Assembly (NCBI RefSeq): GCF_003369915.1
Contig: NW_022881614.1
Location: forward strand, 2,377,001-2,441,000
Reading direction: 5' to 3'
DNA length: 64,000 nucleotides
Source: Drosophila miranda
Lineage: Eukaryota > Arthropoda > Insecta > Diptera > Drosophilidae
Below the pieces are notes generated by a model. The model searched no databases and was not told the DNA's origin. It worked only from the letters and a program-made list of their open reading frames with translations. A program made the translations under genes and the position numbers. Positions 35,893 through 47,825 of the stretch are shown piece by piece (position 1 is the stretch's first letter; every line of letters begins with the position of its first letter).

Positions 35893-38384
35893 GCAAGGGG
35901 CAGGCAGAGGTGATAACTTTTCCAAGCTATTTCTGCGCCCAAATGACAGCGAATGTAATAATGAAAAACTTTTTCTTTGTCAACTTGATGAGTATGAAAT
36001 TTTTCACAAAAAACATGGAAAAACAAAGGGAAAAGGGGCAAGAAGAGACGGGGGGAAGGGGGTGAAGGGGGACCAGCTAGAAATATGAAACGTCGGGGCG
36101 AGGAGGAGCCGAGGCAGAGGCAGAGGCTCTTCAGATTAGTTATTGGGGCGGCTCCAACCGGAAAACAGTACACAAAAAGCAGGGAATTTCAGCCACGGCA
36201 AAGGCTCCTGCCAAAGCCTGCCATTAGCCCGCTCGCAAAATTGAGCGAACGATTTTTAATTTTACGCCAATTTTACAAAATTAGCCGCTAGAACTAGCCA
36301 GAGCAGAGTTCTTGGCCAGAACACCTGACCAGAGCACCGCACAGGCCGCCCTCTCGCCACCAACCGCCAACCGCCAAACATTTAAATGTTGTTAGACTCG
36401 AAAATGATCGATTTTGGGGGCTTAGTTTATTGGAAGTACTCTAATCTCTATTCTAATCCTCTCACTCCTGGATGTCTGTGAACCTGAAGCGAAAGTCTAT
36501 GGCCGGCTCCATCGTCTTGTAGGGCCTCGAGGCATCGTGCAGGAACTCCACGTGGAAGTTGCGTATGAGCTGGTCTCCACCTCGAGGTCCACCACGCGCT
36601 TGCCGAGGCACATGCACGGCCCAAAGCCGAAGGGCAGGAAGGTGAAGGGGCTGACCTGCATCTTCTGGCCGGACTGGGGATCGCGCATCCAGCTCTCGGG
36701 CAGGAACTCGTCGGGGCGCGGGTAGTGGGCGGGGTCCTACATGAGGGCGTTGGCGGCGAGCAGGACGGGGGTGCCCGGGGGCACCGCGTAGCCCGAGAGG
36801 GTGACGCCGGTGGGGCAGGTGCGGAGGGTGCCCAGGCCGTTGGGGTAGAAGCGGAGCGTCTCCTTGATCACGGCCCGCAGGTAGGGCATGTCCCTCATGG
36901 TGTCCTCGTTGAGCAGCTTGTGCTGCTTCTCCGGATGCTTGGCCAGGGTGAGTAGCACGGCGAAGACCAGCGTGGCCGTGGCATCCATGCCCGCGAAGAG
37001 GATTTCCAGGCCCATGATGAGGGCCAGCTTGGGATCGATGTCCATGAGGCGCTGCAGCATGCTGTGGCTCGGGGGAGCTACCCTTACCGCTCGATGAACT
37101 CGTTGTTGATGTTGGAGTGCGGCTCGAAGTACATCCGGAGGCCCCTGGGCTGCATGACGATCGGATTGACGGCGGAGCGCATCTTGCCCCAGTCCTCCCC
37201 CTGCCTGCAGAACAACCCTTCCGATTAGATTCTAATCGCTAAAGCGGGCACACGTGGGGTGGGGCCTACTTACCCCGCCGTCAGCCCTAGGGTTCTCCCA
37301 TAGACGTCTGGTCGAATGTGCTGCCGGAAGTGCACAATCGAGTCGAAGGCCTCGCGATGCGGCCACGCCCCCTCATTGCGGAACACAGTGGCAATATCGC
37401 CGGTGTTGAACGTTACCACCCAGTCCTTGCGTCCGAACATCCCTGGCAGGATGAAGATGTCCCCGTACCGGCGCCGCATGCCCATCGAGAACTACACAAT
37501 GGAGGCGTCGCTGAACTCCCCGCCGGGCATGAAGCTCCGCATGAACTGCTGCCTGCAGGGCCGCGACACTCGCTTGGGCCTGTGGCCGTGCCTGTGCCTG
37601 GGCCGAGGAACCTCTCAACGATCGAATGGGGCGTGTGGCGACGGCCAGGCGTCGCGTCAGACTCTGCCAAGCATTCATTCTCGCAGCGCCACTCGACAAA
37701 CAACTGAATCTCCGTGGCCTGTTGTCAGGTTTTTTATAGACCCACCTTATCACCAAACTCGAGAACAGGGCAGGAGGAAGGGAGAGCGAGAGCGAGAGAG
37801 ACTAAGCCAAAGCGAAACACGAGAGCAAAACAAACGCAAAACCTGCCACCAATCATGACTTGCATTTCGGGGGGGCCTCTTATCGAGCATTCGCCTTTTA
37901 CGGACCGTCCCACTCGATCACCGTGATTCGGTCAGTCGCGCAGAAATTGCCATGGCAGACAAACATGACTTTGATAGCTGTAAACTCGACCACAGAGAGG
38001 CCTTTAATACCCTTGATTGGTGGCAGAAACATTCCATATTTTATGGTCCTTGAAAATTTCCCGTTTGATTTTCCACCATTTTCCGCATTTTCACGGATAG
38101 AAACGCGCAGCTGACTTAAAAGCGCACGCTTGGCTCGACTGAAAAAATTTGAGTGAATTCTTCGATCTCTGCTCCCCTTCCTACATTCCTGTATTTTCTC
38201 TCACTCCCATGCTCGCTTTGGGTACTTTTGCGAAAACGAAGAAGGAAACGAAAAAAGGCGAAATAACGAAATACATAGTAACACAGACTAGATTTTCACA
38301 CATGAAAAAAAAGAGTTCATGCTAAAATAATGCCTACATATACATACATACACAAATATATGTATACATATATAGATACAAGGG
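35893..38384. repeat. P450-containing tandem block, copy B (about 2.5 kb, two deletions)
   Basis: Compared with block A, about 400 bases are deleted inside the P450 (junction near 37068) and about 1.07 kb in the tail (junction near 38054, TCCTTGAAA joined to ATTTCCCG). Confidence 0.9.
36462..37678 (-). pseudogene. Cyp12d1: Cyp12d1-like P450 pseudogene, copy B (internally deleted)
   Basis: It has the same lesions as copy A: the N-terminal frame break, both TAG codons (the later one at 36737-36739), Cys in the heme loop and the C-terminal frameshift. In addition, the 5' part of exon 3 and most of intron 2 are deleted, so MLQRLMDIDPK is now preceded by intron sequence. Exon 2 is at about 37205-37089. 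It cannot encode a P450. Confidence 0.85.
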
Positions 38385-38952
38385 GCAAGGGGCAGGCAGA
38401 GGTGATAACTTTTCCAAGCTATTCTGCGCCCAAATGACAGCGAATGTAATAATGAAAAACTTTTTCTTTGTCAACTTGATGAGTATGAAATTTTTCACAA
38501 AAAACATGGAAAAACAAAGGGAAAAGGGGCAAGAAGAGACGGGGGGAAGGGGGTGAAGGGGGACCAGCTAGAAATATGAAACGTCGGGGCGAGGAGGAGC
38601 CGAGGCAGAGGCAGAGGCTCTTCAGATTAGTTATTGGGGCGGCTCCAACCGGAAAACAGTACACAAAAAGCAGGGAATTTCAGCCACGGCAAAGGCTCCT
38701 GCCAAAGCCTGCCATTAGCCCGCTCGCAAAATTGAGCGAACGATTTTTAATTTTACGCCAATTTTACAAAATTAGCCGCTAGAACTAGCCAGAGCAGAGT
38801 TCTTGGCCAGAACACCTGACCAGAGCACCGCACAGGCCGCCCTCTCGCCACCAACCGCCAACCGCCAAACATTTAAATGTTGTTAGACTCGAAAATGATC
38901 GATTTTGGGGGCTTAGTTTATTGGAAGTACTCTAATCTCTATTCTAATCCTC

Positions 38953-40169
38953 TCACTCCTGGATGTCTGTGAACCTGAAGCGAAAGTCTATGGCCGGCTC
39001 CATCGTCTTGTAGGGCCTCGAGGCATCGTGCAGGAACTCCACGTGGAAGTTGCGTATGAGCTGGTCTCCACCTCGAGGTCCACCACGCGCTTGCCGAGGC
39101 ACATGCACGGCCCAAAGCCGAAGGGCAGGAAGGTGAAGGGGCTGACCTGCATCTTCTGGCCGGACTGGGGATCGCGCATCCAGCTCTCGGGCAGGAACTC
39201 GTCGGGGCGCGGGTAGTGGGCGGGGTCCTACATGAGGGCGTTGGCGGCGAGCAGGACGGGGGTGCCCGGGGGCACCGCGTAGCCCGAGAGGGTGACGCCG
39301 GTGGGGCAGGTGCGGAGGGTGCCCAGGCCGTTGGGGTAGAAGCGGAGCGTCTCCTTGATCACGGCCCGCAGGTAGGGCATGTCCCTCATGGTGTCCTCGT
39401 TGAGCAGCTTGTGCTGCTTCTCCGGATGCTTGGCCAGGGTGAGTAGCACGGCGAAGACCAGCGTGGCCGTGGCATCCATGCCCGCGAAGAGGATTTCCAG
39501 GCCCATGATGAGGGCCAGCTTGGGATCGATGTCCATGAGGCGCTGCAGCATGCTGTGGCTCGGGGGAGCTACCCTTACCGCTCGATGAACTCGTTGTTGA
39601 TGTTGGAGTGCGGCTCGAAGTACATCCGGAGGCCCCTGGGCTGCATGACGATCGGATTGACGGCGGAGCGCATCTTGCCCCAGTCCTCCCCCTGCCTGCA
39701 GAACAACCCTTCCGATTAGATTCTAATCGCTAAAGCGGGCACACGTGGGGTGGGGCCTACTTACCCCGCCGTCAGCCCTAGGGTTCTCCCATAGACGTCT
39801 GGTCGAATGTGCTGCCGGAAGTGCACAATCGAGTCGAAGGCCTCGCGATGCGGCCACGCCCCCTCATTGCGGAACACAGTGGCAATATCGCCGGTGTTGA
39901 ACGTTACCACCCAGTCCTTGCGTCCGAACATCCCTGGCAGGATGAAGATGTCCCCGTACCGGCGCCGCATGCCCATCGAGAACTACACAATGGAGGCGTC
40001 GCTGAACTCCCCGCCGGGCATGAAGCTCCGCATGAACTGCTGCCTGCAGGGCCGCGACACTCGCTTGGGCCTGTGGCCGTGCCTGTGCCTGGGCCGAGGA
40101 ACCTCTCAACGATCGAATGGGGCGTGTGGCGACGGCCAGGCGTCGCGTCAGACTCTGCCAAGCATTCAT
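38953..40169 (-). pseudogene. Cyp12d1: Cyp12d1-like P450 pseudogene, copy C (internally deleted)
   Basis: At an offset of 2491 from copy B this copy has the same exon 3 deletion, the same TAG codons (the later one at 39228-39230), the same Cys heme-loop change and the same C-terminal frameshift. I noticed essentially no differences between B and C in the coding remnant, which points to a very recent duplication or gene conversion. Confidence 0.85.
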
Positions 40170-40639
40170 TCTCGCAGCGCCACTCGACAAACAACTGAAT
40201 CTCCGTGGCCTGTTGTCAGGTTTTTTATAGACCCACCTTATCACCAAACTCGAGAACAGGGCAGGAGGAAGGGAGAGCGAGAGCGAGAGAGACTAAGCCA
40301 AAGCGAAACACGAGAGCAAAACAAACGCAAAACCTGCCACCAATCATGACTTGCATTTCGGGGGGCCTCTTATCGAGCATTCGCCTTTTACGGACCGTCC
40401 CACTCGATCACCGTGATTCGTTCAGTCGCTCAGAAATTGCCATGGCAGACAAACATGACTTTGATAGCTGTAAACTCGACCACAGAGAGGCCTTTAATAC
40501 CCTTGATTGGTGGCAGAAACATTCCATATTTTATGGTCCTTGAAAAATAGCATTAAAATTGGCATTAGTTCGATGAGAGCTCTGAATGTACACTCAGAGA
40601 AAAACGGCATAGTAAGGAGACACAAACCCATATTTACAC

Positions 40640-40786
40640 GAAGGGGAACTTTGCGAATCGCAGCTACGGCCGCGACTCTACATTTATACCCGATACTCCC
40701 ATCAACCAGAGGGCGCACACGGACAAAAGGACAGACAGCCATGGCGATATCGACTTGGCTAATGATGCTGATGCTTTATGGGACAT
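40640..40786 (-). mobile_element. Degenerate mini-me/DINE-1-type remnant in block C
   Basis: The counterpart of the remnant at 34595-34740, carried along with block C. Block B lost it by deletion. Confidence 0.6.
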
Positions 40787-41029
40787 TGAGACATGAAAAC
40801 ATTAAATATTTGGGATTATTCGTTAATTAGTCAAAACCAGAAAAGAAATATGCAGCTCGAGGGAATGTGGACCTCCTTTGTTTTCGTTTTAGGTATGGGT
40901 ATTATATACAAATTAAATGCAAGAACCAGTTGGTCCCCCATAAAAGTATTATTTTGGTATCAAATCGCCAGCAGGGAGTCGACTGCGCTGCACCATGGTG
41001 AAAATACTTATATTCATGCGCTACAATGT

Positions 41030-42552
41030 TGCATTAGATAAAATCTTCTCTTTTCTCACTTACCCATAATCTCTCTGTTATTTTCTCATATTCTCGATTC
41101 TGACGATTCTGGTGAATGGTGATTCGATGACTCCGAAGTTGCGACAAAACCGCAAACGAAACGCACAAAATGATTTCCAATAGGAGCACAAATTTTAGGC
41201 ATTAATTTCCTAATTGGTAACACCTCACCCTATTATGAACTTCACTTGGAACGAGAGCACTAATTCCTTTTTGCTTCTCTTCTTCACTGCACTATCCCAC
41301 CGTGGAGGGGGAAAGGGACAAAACTTGACGAATTTTCAAGCACGCACACACACTCATAGCTGGAACTCACGTGATCGAACGAATACAAATTTTAGATTTT
41401 GACACACGAAAAAAAAATTTAAAAAAAATATATGTTTTTCTACACATACATACATATATCAAACATTAGTAGATTTGCATTTTTTTCTCCATTTTGCCAC
41501 CTGCGCCCCTGCCGTTGTTCAAACGCATTTTCGTGCATTAAATAACCCTTTTTTTGCATTTATATTTCATTATTGCACTAAACTTCACTTCACACATCTG
41601 CGCGACAATTTTCCCGTTTGATTTTCCACCATTTTCCGCATTTTCACGGATAGAAACGCGCAGCTGACTTAAAAGCGCGCGCTTGGCTCGACTGAAAAAA
41701 TTTGAGTGAATTCTTCGATCTCTGCTCCCCTTCCTACATTCCTGTATTTTCTCTCACTCCCATGCTCGCTTTGGGTACTTTTGCGAAAACGAAGAAGGAA
41801 ACGAAAAAAGGCGAAATAACGAAATACATAGTAACACAGACTAGATTTTCACACATGAAAAAAAGAGTTCATGCTAAAATAATGCCTACATATACATACA
41901 TACACAAATATATGTATATATGTATATATGTATATCACGATTCCGTGAAAATCCGGAAAATGTCGAAAAATCAAACGGGAAAATTGCCCAGCAGATGTAT
42001 GAAGTGAAGTTTAGTGCAATAATGAAACATAAATGCAGAAAAAAGTCTTTTAATGCAGGAAAATGCGTTTGATCAAGGGCGGGGGCGCGGAATGAGGCGA
42101 AATAGAGAACAAAATTCAGATCTACGAAGGAAAAGTGCTGCAATGTGTGATATATGTATGTATATGTAAAATGTTTGATATATGTATGTGTAGAAAAACA
42201 TATTTTTTTTGCATAATTTCTTTTTTTTCGTGTGCCAAAATCTAAAATGTTTTTTCGTTCGATCACGTGAATTCCAGCTATGAGTGTGTGTGCGTGCTTG
42301 AAAATTCGTCAAGTTTTGTCCCTTTCCCCCTCCACGATGGGATAGTGCAGTGAAGAAGAGAAGCAAAAAGGAATTAGTGCTCTCGTTCCAAGTGAAGTTC
42401 ATAATAGGGTGAGGTATTACCAATTAGGAAATTTGCGGTTTTGTCGCAACTTCAGAGTTGTCGAATCACCATTTATCAGAATATTCAGAATCGATAATAT
42501 AAGAAAAGAACAGAAAGATTGTGGGTAAGTGAGAAAAGAGAATGAAACGATG
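41030..42552. repeat. Long inverted repeat (arms about 600 bp, spacer about 280 bp)
   Basis: The plus-strand sequence at about 41030-41655, from CTTTTCTCACTTACCC to the CGTTTGATTTTCCACC region, recurs as its reverse complement at about 41937-42552 with moderate divergence and small indels. The spacer holds the (CATA)n tract and the end of block C. The left arm also exists in block A (about 34985-35610). It may be a foldback-type element or an inverted duplication. Confidence 0.75.
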
Positions 42553-43530
42553 AACACTTTCTTTTTACGATTTTTCCTCTCGGAGCAAATCCAATAGATA
42601 TACATATGTACACTTTTAAATTGAAGTGGAAACATTCGGTTCTCGGGGCTTTTTCTCCGCGTGTAATCGCATATTTTGCTTGGCGATTGAGAGCAGAAAC
42701 TGCAATAGGTTCCAGTTCGAGAGATGAATAATAATGTATGCAAATACTGTTGACTCTGGAGTTTATTTATAGCTGCAGAAAACCTGTTCAATGAGCTTAA
42801 AGCAAAGCTAAATCAGCAAAACTGAGTTCTAATCATCTGCGAGGTCAAAGGTTTATTTAAGTGTACGAACAATGTTAAGGCAGGAGTCTCTTAGCCCTAG
42901 TTGCACCCCCAACAAATATAAGAGGCTGTAAATCGTAGCGCGCACTGTTGGGGCTCTCCACTCTCTCGCTCTCGCCCTGTAAATCCCCTTCTGGGAGAGA
43001 TTCTTGGGCTCCATGCTGCATAATCAGTGCACTCAAGCGGGGGCACAAAAGGCGGTCCAGAGCCCAGAACAGAGAACCGAGAGCCCAGAACCCAGAGCCC
43101 AGAACCCAGTTATGTTCAAGTGTCACCAGCGCTGGCCGCAACTGTCGGCAATAACAAAATGTCGGCTCAACGAGCTCCAATGACTTCTTTCTGGCTGCTG
43201 GGGAGGCTGGGTGTGGCGCCTCACTGCAGCTGACGTGGATGTGGCTACCGCTAGCTCCACATTTGTACCTGTTTTCAACGTGTGTGTGTGTGTGTGTGTG
43301 TCTCCCCCTCACCGTCTCCTTTGTTCTGCGCCGAGTGTGTTCCTCTGTCTCGTAGTTGCTCATTTTTTGTCAGTGCAGCCACTGCCACACTGCCTGTGCA
43401 ACTGCCACACAGAACATGGCTAGCTACGGCTACTGCCATCTGCCAACTGCCATCTGACATATCTCTTGATTCCATTCTGCATTCATTCTCTCTGAGCTGC
43501 CTCTGGCTTCTCTCCCTCTTTGGATTTCAG
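42553..43530. other. Non-coding stretch
   Basis: No exon was recognised. A run of GAGCCCAGAACC-type short tandem repeats lies near 43055-43110 and a (TG)n tract at about 43280-43300. Confidence 0.45.
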
Positions 43531-43883
43531 ATTTGGAGCGGAGCATCTTTGAAGTTGCCTTTGGCAAGTGGTACCACCAGCACCACCTCTCACGTGTGGC
43601 TGGCTGAGCGCATCAGGCGGAACGACTTGAAGTGTTTATATTCCCTGGCAGCCAACTTTATCTGCACAGGGAGAAGAGGCGCCACCAACAACAACAGGGA
43701 GAACCCATCAACGACTGGGAGAAGACGAACCACAGAGCAGGAGGTGGAGGAGCAGGCGGAAGAGGGGGAGGCGGGGCAAGTACCACCGAACAAGAGCTGA
43801 AGTACAATCCCGCGACAAAGATGCTGCACACAGTTGCCTTGTTTATGATAATTACTTTACAAATCTTGCAACTTTTTAATTAA
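43531..43883 (+). pseudogene. Candidate terminal exon of an unidentified secreted or GPI-anchored protein, with a nonsense codon
   Basis: A strong acceptor (CTCTTTGGATTTCAG) opens a frame reading LERSIFEVAFGKWYHQHH, then TGA at 43605-43607. The same frame then stays open to TAA at 43881-43883 with a Gly-rich linker and a hydrophobic C-terminus (MLHTVALFMIITLQILQL), as in GPI-anchored or tail-anchored proteins. I do not recognise the family. No upstream exon was found. It may be a decayed gene end, or a chance frame in GC-rich DNA. Confidence 0.35.
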
Positions 43884-45824
43884 CTTAATTCTCCTGAAAA
43901 ATGCCACAACTTACGGCGGGGGAGGACAGCAGCACAGCAGAGCACAGCACCGACTTTTGTGCAACGCAAATTTCCACAAAAATGGAAACTGCATTTTATG
44001 TGGCTGCTGCAGCAGCTCCTGCAGTTGTGGGCCATCAAATCAAGTGATTGCCACAGAGGCATGGAGGAGGGGAGGAGGAGAGAGGAAAGGGAAGGCTCTT
44101 AAGACTTGGAAGGACATGTGGTTAACGCTGTTTTTCCATGTCCTGTCAACTGGTTGACAACTCTCCATGTTCGGATGCGGTTGAACGAACGGGCGGCAGG
44201 CGGCGTGGAGTGGCAGACATCAAGTGCCAAGGCATCCACAGACCGACGCACATTGTCAAAATCTGTCAGTTGTGTCCCACGCCCAAGCACAAGAGGTGGC
44301 CACCACGCGCCTCACTTTCACACTTTCAGGTGCGGCAGAAAGGTGCAAAAGACCTAAAGACGGATGCCTGCACTGCCTGCCTCATACGGTGGCGGCCTAA
44401 TGAGCTGTCAGCACCCACTGGGCAAAAGCAGCCGCAAGACTTCCTGACCAGCCGCACATCGATGCACCAGGATGCCATGGCTCTACTGAGAGAAAAGCAT
44501 CCCTAGGAAGTAGTACAGCTCGCCAGCAATATAGTTGGGGCGTTTTGGGGCCTTAGCATTAGCACCCCGGGGACATGACTAAGCCTGACCCCAAATACAC
44601 AGAGAGAGAGAGGGAGAGCGAGAGCGAGGGAGAGGCACTGCACCAATTTAACCTCTTCAATTGACCAGCCGTCGTCGATGGGGGCTGGTGGCTGGTTGAT
44701 CTCCATGGATTGTTTGTTTGTTGACCTTCATGACGTCACACACACACACACAGTCCCCTGTGCATCTGTGTGGGGTGCAGCCAACTCCTTTCGCGGATTT
44801 TTATGCGCCACCCGCATACCCTGCCATCAAACGGAACCTTAGGCCCTGGGAAATCTTTAGACAAACAAGAAACGTTTCTCCTGGTGAACCCTAAACCCTG
44901 GGAAGTAGGGGTAATTATAGGCAATCAATGGAAGTCAATACTTTTCCAAAAGACTTCCTACATATTTTAGGGTACCATCGCGTCGATACCTCGAACATCG
45001 TGGCCCTCTAGTTGTTTTTTAATTAGCAGAAGCTGACGCATTCGATCTAAATTGAATTATTTATGAATTATATATCGCTTTTATGAATGAATCGCTCGAG
45101 CATGATTCACTTGGGCAGTCGGTCGAGTGAATGAATACATATGTGAGCGGAATAGTATCTGTATCTGTATCTGTATCTCTGTCTGGGGGCTGGCTTCTGC
45201 CAGTGAATTCCGGTTAAAATTAACGTACTGTCGAACCGAACTCATTAGTTTTTAGGAGCAAGACGCCCAAGCAACAGCATAATTGCGTTATGTGTTTTAT
45301 TAAAGTCAAATTAGCAGGGCAACAAAATGCGTCAACATCAGAGGCCCACTCACACGCACACATCCGTATTCCGTTCTGCCCCTTGTTGATGCCACAAAAT
45401 TCAACTGGTGAATGTTTAATGGGCATTTCGCTTTGATGTTTGCCGCCACCCGAATGCTATCACATTTCGCATTTCCCATTTTGCCATTTAAAGCAATTTG
45501 CATTCATGTGCTCGAAAATGCTCGGCCTGCCGCTGGCCAGCGGCTCAAATGGAGTTATTACATGAAGTGGTCTGCTGCGGCATGCCTCGTTCTGTTCTCC
45601 TGTGCGCTCGGTCCGGTGCGGTGCTGGGGCATGAATGGGAACGAATTCCATTGCTGTGGCAAAAATTCTATTTCATAAGCGTTGCATGCCATGCCTCAAA
45701 TTTTACAGCAAATAAACATTCCGCATCGCCGCATCTCCCAACTCTCTCCCTCTCCCTTTCTCCCTGTGTGTGTTCGTGTTTGTATCTGTGTTTCTATTTC
45801 AATTTCTGTTTCTATTTGTGTTTA
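43884..45824. other. Non-coding stretch
   Basis: The open frames present (for example 44138-44506) have no splice context or recognisable domain. A GTATCT hexamer tandem occurs near 45154-45178. Otherwise the sequence looks like ordinary intergenic fly DNA. Confidence 0.45.
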
Positions 45825-46911
45825 TTTGTGGTAAAAGTGGATGTGTGTAACGTCCAGAAGGAATCGTTTCCGACCCCCTAAAGTATATATATTCTTGATC
45901 AGCATTAATAGCCGAGTCGATTGAGCCCTGTCTGTCTGTCCGTCTGTCCGTCCGTCCGTCCGTCCGTCCGTCCGTCCGTCCGTCCGTCCGTTCGTCCGTC
46001 CGTCCCCTTCAGCGCCTAGTGCTCAAAGAAAATAAGAGCTAGAGCAACGAAGTTTTGGATCCAGACTTCTGTGATATGTCACTGCTACAAAAATATTTCA
46101 AAACTTCGCCCCGCCCACTTCCGCCCCCACGAAGGACGAAAATCTGTGGCATCCACATTTTTAAAGATACGATAAAACCAAAAGCGCAGAATCGTAGAAG
46201 ATGACAAAATCTGAACCAGATCGTATAATGATTATAGCCAGAATCAAGAAAAGAATTTTATTCTTTCTCGCTCTGTCTCTCTCTAACACACAGGTTTCAT
46301 GGTCGGTTTTGCCAATTGCAAAATATTAGTTCAAGGATCTCAGAACCTATAAGAGCCAGAGCAATCAAATTTGGTATCCACACTCCTGTGATATTGGACC
46401 TTGACCGTTTCGTGTCCAAATTTCGCCACACCCCCTTTCTCCCCCGCAAAGGACGAAAATCTGGGGCATCCACAAATCTCAAAGACTATTAAGGCTAGAG
46501 TAACCAAATTTGGTATCCGCACTTCTGTTAGATCTCACTATAAAACGTATATCTCAGAATTTCGCCCCACCCCCTTCCGCCCCCACAAAGGACAAATATC
46601 TGTTGCATCCACAATATTGCAGATTCGAGAAAACTAAAAACGCAGAATCATAGATAATGACCATATCTATCAGATTGCTGAATCTGGATCAGATTGGATC
46701 ATTTTTGTAGCCAAAAGCAAGAAATCAATTTGCAGTGGCTACGCAGCGCCCGACGTCACGCTCAGACTGATTTTCTGTCTCTCTCGCACGCACTCTTTGT
46801 CGTGTCGTTTAATATTAGCGGCGTCTGCCGGAGGAGAGGCATACTGACTAAGTATCGGGTATAACTGTAGAGTTGCGGTGTCCGCAGCAACTCAAAACGT
46901 TCCCCCTCGTT
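45825..46911 (+). mobile_element. mini-me/DINE-1-type element, unit k
   Basis: It lies in the opposite orientation to units a-j. It begins inside the 5' end (TTTGTGGTAAAAGTGG), runs through the core and a long GTCC array (about 45930-46005), and ends with the hairpin and CCCCCTCGT. Its first 45 bases are missing. Confidence 0.8.
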
Positions 46912-47825
46912 ATACCCGATACTCAAAATGAGTATTGGGGTATATTAGATTTGTGGTAAAAGTGGATGTGTGTAACGTCCAGAAGGAATCGTTTCCGACC
47001 CCATAAAGTATATATATTCTTGATCAGCATCAATAGCCGAGTCGATTGAGCCCTGTCTGTCTGTCCGTCTGTCCGTCCGTCCGTCCGTCCGTCCGTTCGT
47101 CCGTCCTATGTTCTAGAGTGTAAAATCTCAACCAGATCGTATAATTATTATAGCCAGAATCAAGAAAACAATTTCATTCTTTCTCGCTCTGTCTCTCTCT
47201 AACACACAGGTTTCATAGTCGGTTTTGCCAATTGCAAAATATGAGTTCAAGGATCTCAGAACCTATAAGAGCCAGAGCAACCAAATTTGGTATCCACACT
47301 CCTGTGATATCGGACCTTGACCGTTTCGTGTCCAAATTTCGCCACACCCCCTTCCGCCCCCGCAAAGGACGAAAATCTGGGGCATCCACAAATCTCAGAG
47401 ACTATTAAAGCTAGAGTAACCAAATTTGGTATCCGCACTTCTGTTAGATCTCACTACAAAACGTATATCTCAGAATTTCGCCCCACCCCCTTCCGCCCGC
47501 ACAAAAGACGAAAATCTGTTGCATCCACAATATTGCACATTCGAGAAAACTAAAAACGCAGAATCATAGATAATGACCATATCTATCAGATTGCTGAATC
47601 TGGATCAGATCGGATCATTTTTGTAGCCAAAAGGAACAAATCAATTTGCAGTGGCTACGCAGCCCCCGACGTCACGCTCAGACTGATTTTCTGTCTCTCT
47701 CGCACGCACTCTTTGTCGTGTCGTTTAATATTAGCGGCGTCTGCCGGAGGAGAGCCATACTGACTTAGTATCGGGTATAACCGTAGAGTTGCGGTCTTCG
47801 CAGCAACTCACAACGTTCCCCCTCG
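46911..47825 (+). mobile_element. mini-me/DINE-1-type element, unit l (internal deletion)
   Basis: It follows unit k head to tail, starting with TATACCCGATACTCAAAATG. About 220 bases after the GTCC array are deleted at the same place as in unit g (CCTATGTTCTAGAG junction near 47106). It ends with the hairpin and CCCCCTCGT. Confidence 0.8.

Larger units (their letters stand above)
38385..41917. repeat. P450-containing tandem block, copy C (about 3.5 kb)
   Basis: It shares the P450 internal deletion with block B but keeps the long tail of block A. It ends in a TATATGTATA tract at about 41917, next to the inverted repeat arm. Confidence 0.9.

Noticed and set aside
44138..44506. 122-codon plus-strand frame
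   Set aside because: It has no splice context or recognisable domain, and its composition is like the surrounding non-coding DNA.
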